DNA from: Oscillatoria sp. CS-180
Lineage (GTDB): Bacteria > Cyanobacteriota > Cyanobacteriia > Phormidesmidales > Phormidesmidaceae
Assembly (NCBI RefSeq): GCF_028330965.1
Contig: NZ_JAQMUB010000045.1
Coordinates: forward strand, 99,808-163,807
Length of the DNA stretch: 64,000 bases
Direction of reading: 5' to 3'
Shown here: piece by piece, positions 62,670-64,000 of the stretch
Numbering within the stretch: position 1 is the stretch's first letter
Layout of the letters: every line of letters starts with the position of its first letter
Notes under the pieces: model-generated
What the model saw: only the letters and a program-made list of their open reading frames with translations
The model's database searches: none
Told to the model about the DNA's origin: nothing
Position numbers and translations under genes: made by a program

Positions 62670-64000
62670 ATGGCAGACAACAATCAGCAACTGAATAACA
62701 ACTCCTCGCCCTTGCGACGGTACGTTCCACCTGCCGATGGGCGTTCTGATCACACCAACGTTACACCTCTGCCCAAACCTTTGCCTTTAGACAGTAGTCC
62801 TGCCAAGCAGCCTGGCGTCACACCCAGACGGAGTCGCACTACACAGAACGTCCGCAGTCGCTGGCGTAAGTGGATCCAAACAACATCTCCAAAAGCAACC
62901 GAGGATAACCGAAAGCGATCGCCTGTCTCTTCACGCCAACCTCAACAGGCTTCGTTCACGTCCGCTAGTTCTCATCGACCTGTCCAGCTTCCCGGAAAAA
63001 TACAGCCTCATAGTCAGCCTCGCGAATCGTCAAGATCTGCCATCAAGGATCCGTTAGAGTCTTTTGCTAAAAGACCTCAGGTCTCACCCGTTCAGCCAGC
63101 CCCTGTCCAGCAGCCTCAGACACAGCCGCCCAACACTGTCCGCGTCCGTGTTAACGCTAACAAGGTGACTCCCCTAAAACGTCAACCGGTTTGGTCCACT
63201 CCAGCAGATTCCTCACCTCCGAAAGTTAGCTCTCGTCGCGAGTCTAAACCTCGCCGCTCGACTCGAAAAGCACCCCGTCCTGTCTTGTACGGTATCCGCC
63301 TGCTGATTTTGGGGACAGGCATAGCCGCCATTGCTGGAACCATCTTGTCGTCTCTAAATCCCCAAAAAGAGGGTTCTACAGCTCAAACTGCTAATCCAAA
63401 TGCACCCCAGGCTGCGTCTCGTCAAAGTTCTGGACGCAATGCGCTCACACGGACAACCTCTCTTCCTTTAGCTGAAGAATTGATTTCAGTAGAAACTGAT
63501 TTGGTTGCTTTAGAATCCATGACACCAGGATTACAGCAGTCTGTCTTTTTCTACGATTTAGATACCAACAATTACATTGATCTCAACGGAACAGAGGCTG
63601 TCTCCGCAGCCAGCACCATTAAGCTGCCTATCCTAATTGCTTTTTTAGAGGCTGTTGATAATGGAACCGTGCGACTCGATCAGGCTGTCACCTTACAGGA
63701 AGACATGATTGCCAGCGGTTCCGGCGACATGCAACTGCACGAAATTGGTAGTCAATATACGGCGTTGGAAGTCGCGACAGAAATGATCGTGAATAGCGAT
63801 AACACCGCTACCAACTTGATGATTACGCTTTTGGGTGGAACCAATGCCTTAAATACAAAGTTCCAAGAATGGGGATTAGACGCAACCCTTCTCCGGAACT
63901 TACTGCCGGATTTAGATGGCACCAACACTACCAGCGCTGCGGATTTGGTCAGAATGATGACTTTGGTTGATCGCGGAGAACTGTTGAGTATGCGATCGCG
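62670..64000 (+). CDS. Serine hydrolase of the class A beta-lactamase/PBP fold, cut by window end
   Basis: The first about 200 residues are basic, Pro/Gln/Ser-rich and probably disordered and cytoplasmic. A membrane helix (LYGIRLLILGTGIAAIAGTIL) precedes a second linker and then the catalytic domain. The nucleophile motif STIK and the SDN motif in VNSDNTATN are present. The KTG box would lie beyond the window. The long disordered N-terminal region is unusual. It could be a beta-lactamase or a cell-wall carboxypeptidase. The ATG at 62670 follows the trmJ stop by 18 bases. Confidence 0.88.
   Translation, partial: MADNNQQLNNNSSPLRRYVPPADGRSDHTNVTPLPKPLPLDSSPAKQPGVTPRRSRTTQNVRSRWRKWIQTTSPKATEDNRKRSPVSSRQPQQASFTSASSHRPVQLPGKIQPHSQPRESSRSAIKDPLESFAKRPQVSPVQPAPVQQPQTQPPNTVRVRVNANKVTPLKRQPVWSTPADSSPPKVSSRRESKPRRSTRKAPRPVLYGIRLLILGTGIAAIAGTILSSLNPQKEGSTAQTANPNAPQAASRQSSGRNALTRTTSLPLAEELISVETDLVALESMTPGLQQSVFFYDLDTNNYIDLNGTEAVSAASTIKLPILIAFLEAVDNGTVRLDQAVTLQEDMIASGSGDMQLHEIGSQYTALEVATEMIVNSDNTATNLMITLLGGTNALNTKFQEWGLDATLLRNLLPDLDGTNTTSAADLVRMMTLVDRGELLSMRS

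Noticed and set aside
1..64000. CRISPR array or transposase gene
   Set aside because: No regularly spaced direct repeats of 20-40 bases and no transposase or integrase motifs were seen.

Overview
The window looks like chromosomal DNA of a cyanobacterium. The octamer GCGATCGC (HIP1) recurs throughout, inside and between genes. Many genes belong to families known mainly from cyanobacteria: DUF3120, DUF3181, DUF3082, DUF2605, DUF2973, DUF1400, a Tic22-like protein, the Trp-rich TIGR02450 protein, and a PEP-CTERM protein of the LEVG type. The organism cannot be named from the sequence. A Leptolyngbya- or Synechococcus PCC 7335-like lineage is a guess. I see no transposase, integrase, rRNA gene or CRISPR array.

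Layout. 1-8.8 kb: DUF3120 protein, FHA-adenylate cyclase, a Uma2 protein, an osmoprotectant-type permease, hemB, clpC and a secreted protein. 8.9-19.5 kb: an unusual ABC-class ATPase, a second Uma2, DUF3181, a 2TM protein, moaC divergent from tRNA-Arg(ACG), an MFS transporter, a lipoprotein, DUF3082, a TIR-like protein, cysE and a run of small cyanobacterial proteins. 19.6-28.7 kb: PBP2, a 2H phosphoesterase-like protein, a DUF1400 protein, a GT39-type glycosyltransferase, a CHAD protein, a PBP4-type carboxypeptidase and an NfeD-C protein. 28.7-36.1 kb is the accessory part. It is visibly richer in A+T and has long gene-poor gaps and palindromes. It holds a five-repeat protein, an orphan acidic protein, an HTH regulator followed by a 619-residue mosaic protein, a degenerate histidine-kinase-like protein and an orphan ParA. 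36.3-46.5 kb: a coiled-coil membrane protein, an ABC exporter, map, a sigma-factor/RlpA-domain membrane protein pair, and a dipeptide-type uptake system without its ATPases. 46.5-54.4 kb: small zinc-ribbon proteins, cysteine synthase, mtnA, a CBS protein, two adjacent GTPases, DUF4332 and tRNA-Pro(TGG). 54.7-64 kb: Tic22-like, a MerR regulator, a sensor kinase with an upstream substrate-binding protein, an S4 protein, the PEP-CTERM protein, TrmJ and a serine hydrolase cut by the window end.

Functional links. cysE (about 17 kb) and the cysteine synthase gene (about 47 kb) give the two steps from serine to cysteine. PBP2, the PBP4-type enzyme and the terminal class-A-like serine hydrolase all belong to the penicillin-recognising/cell-wall enzyme group. 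The sigma factor at 40.8 kb is followed after 38 bases by a membrane protein whose outer part is an RlpA-like double-psi barrel. This has the layout of a sigma/anti-sigma pair with an envelope sensor and is the best candidate for an undescribed system.

Two dispersed families of non-coding repeats were found by eye. Family A (five copies) has the core TTGTCCTnACGGAAC...CGACGGCTATA. It always sits beyond the 3' end of a gene, with its conserved end facing that gene. Family B (three copies) lies downstream of genes in the sense direction. Both may act in 3' UTRs or be small mobile repeats.
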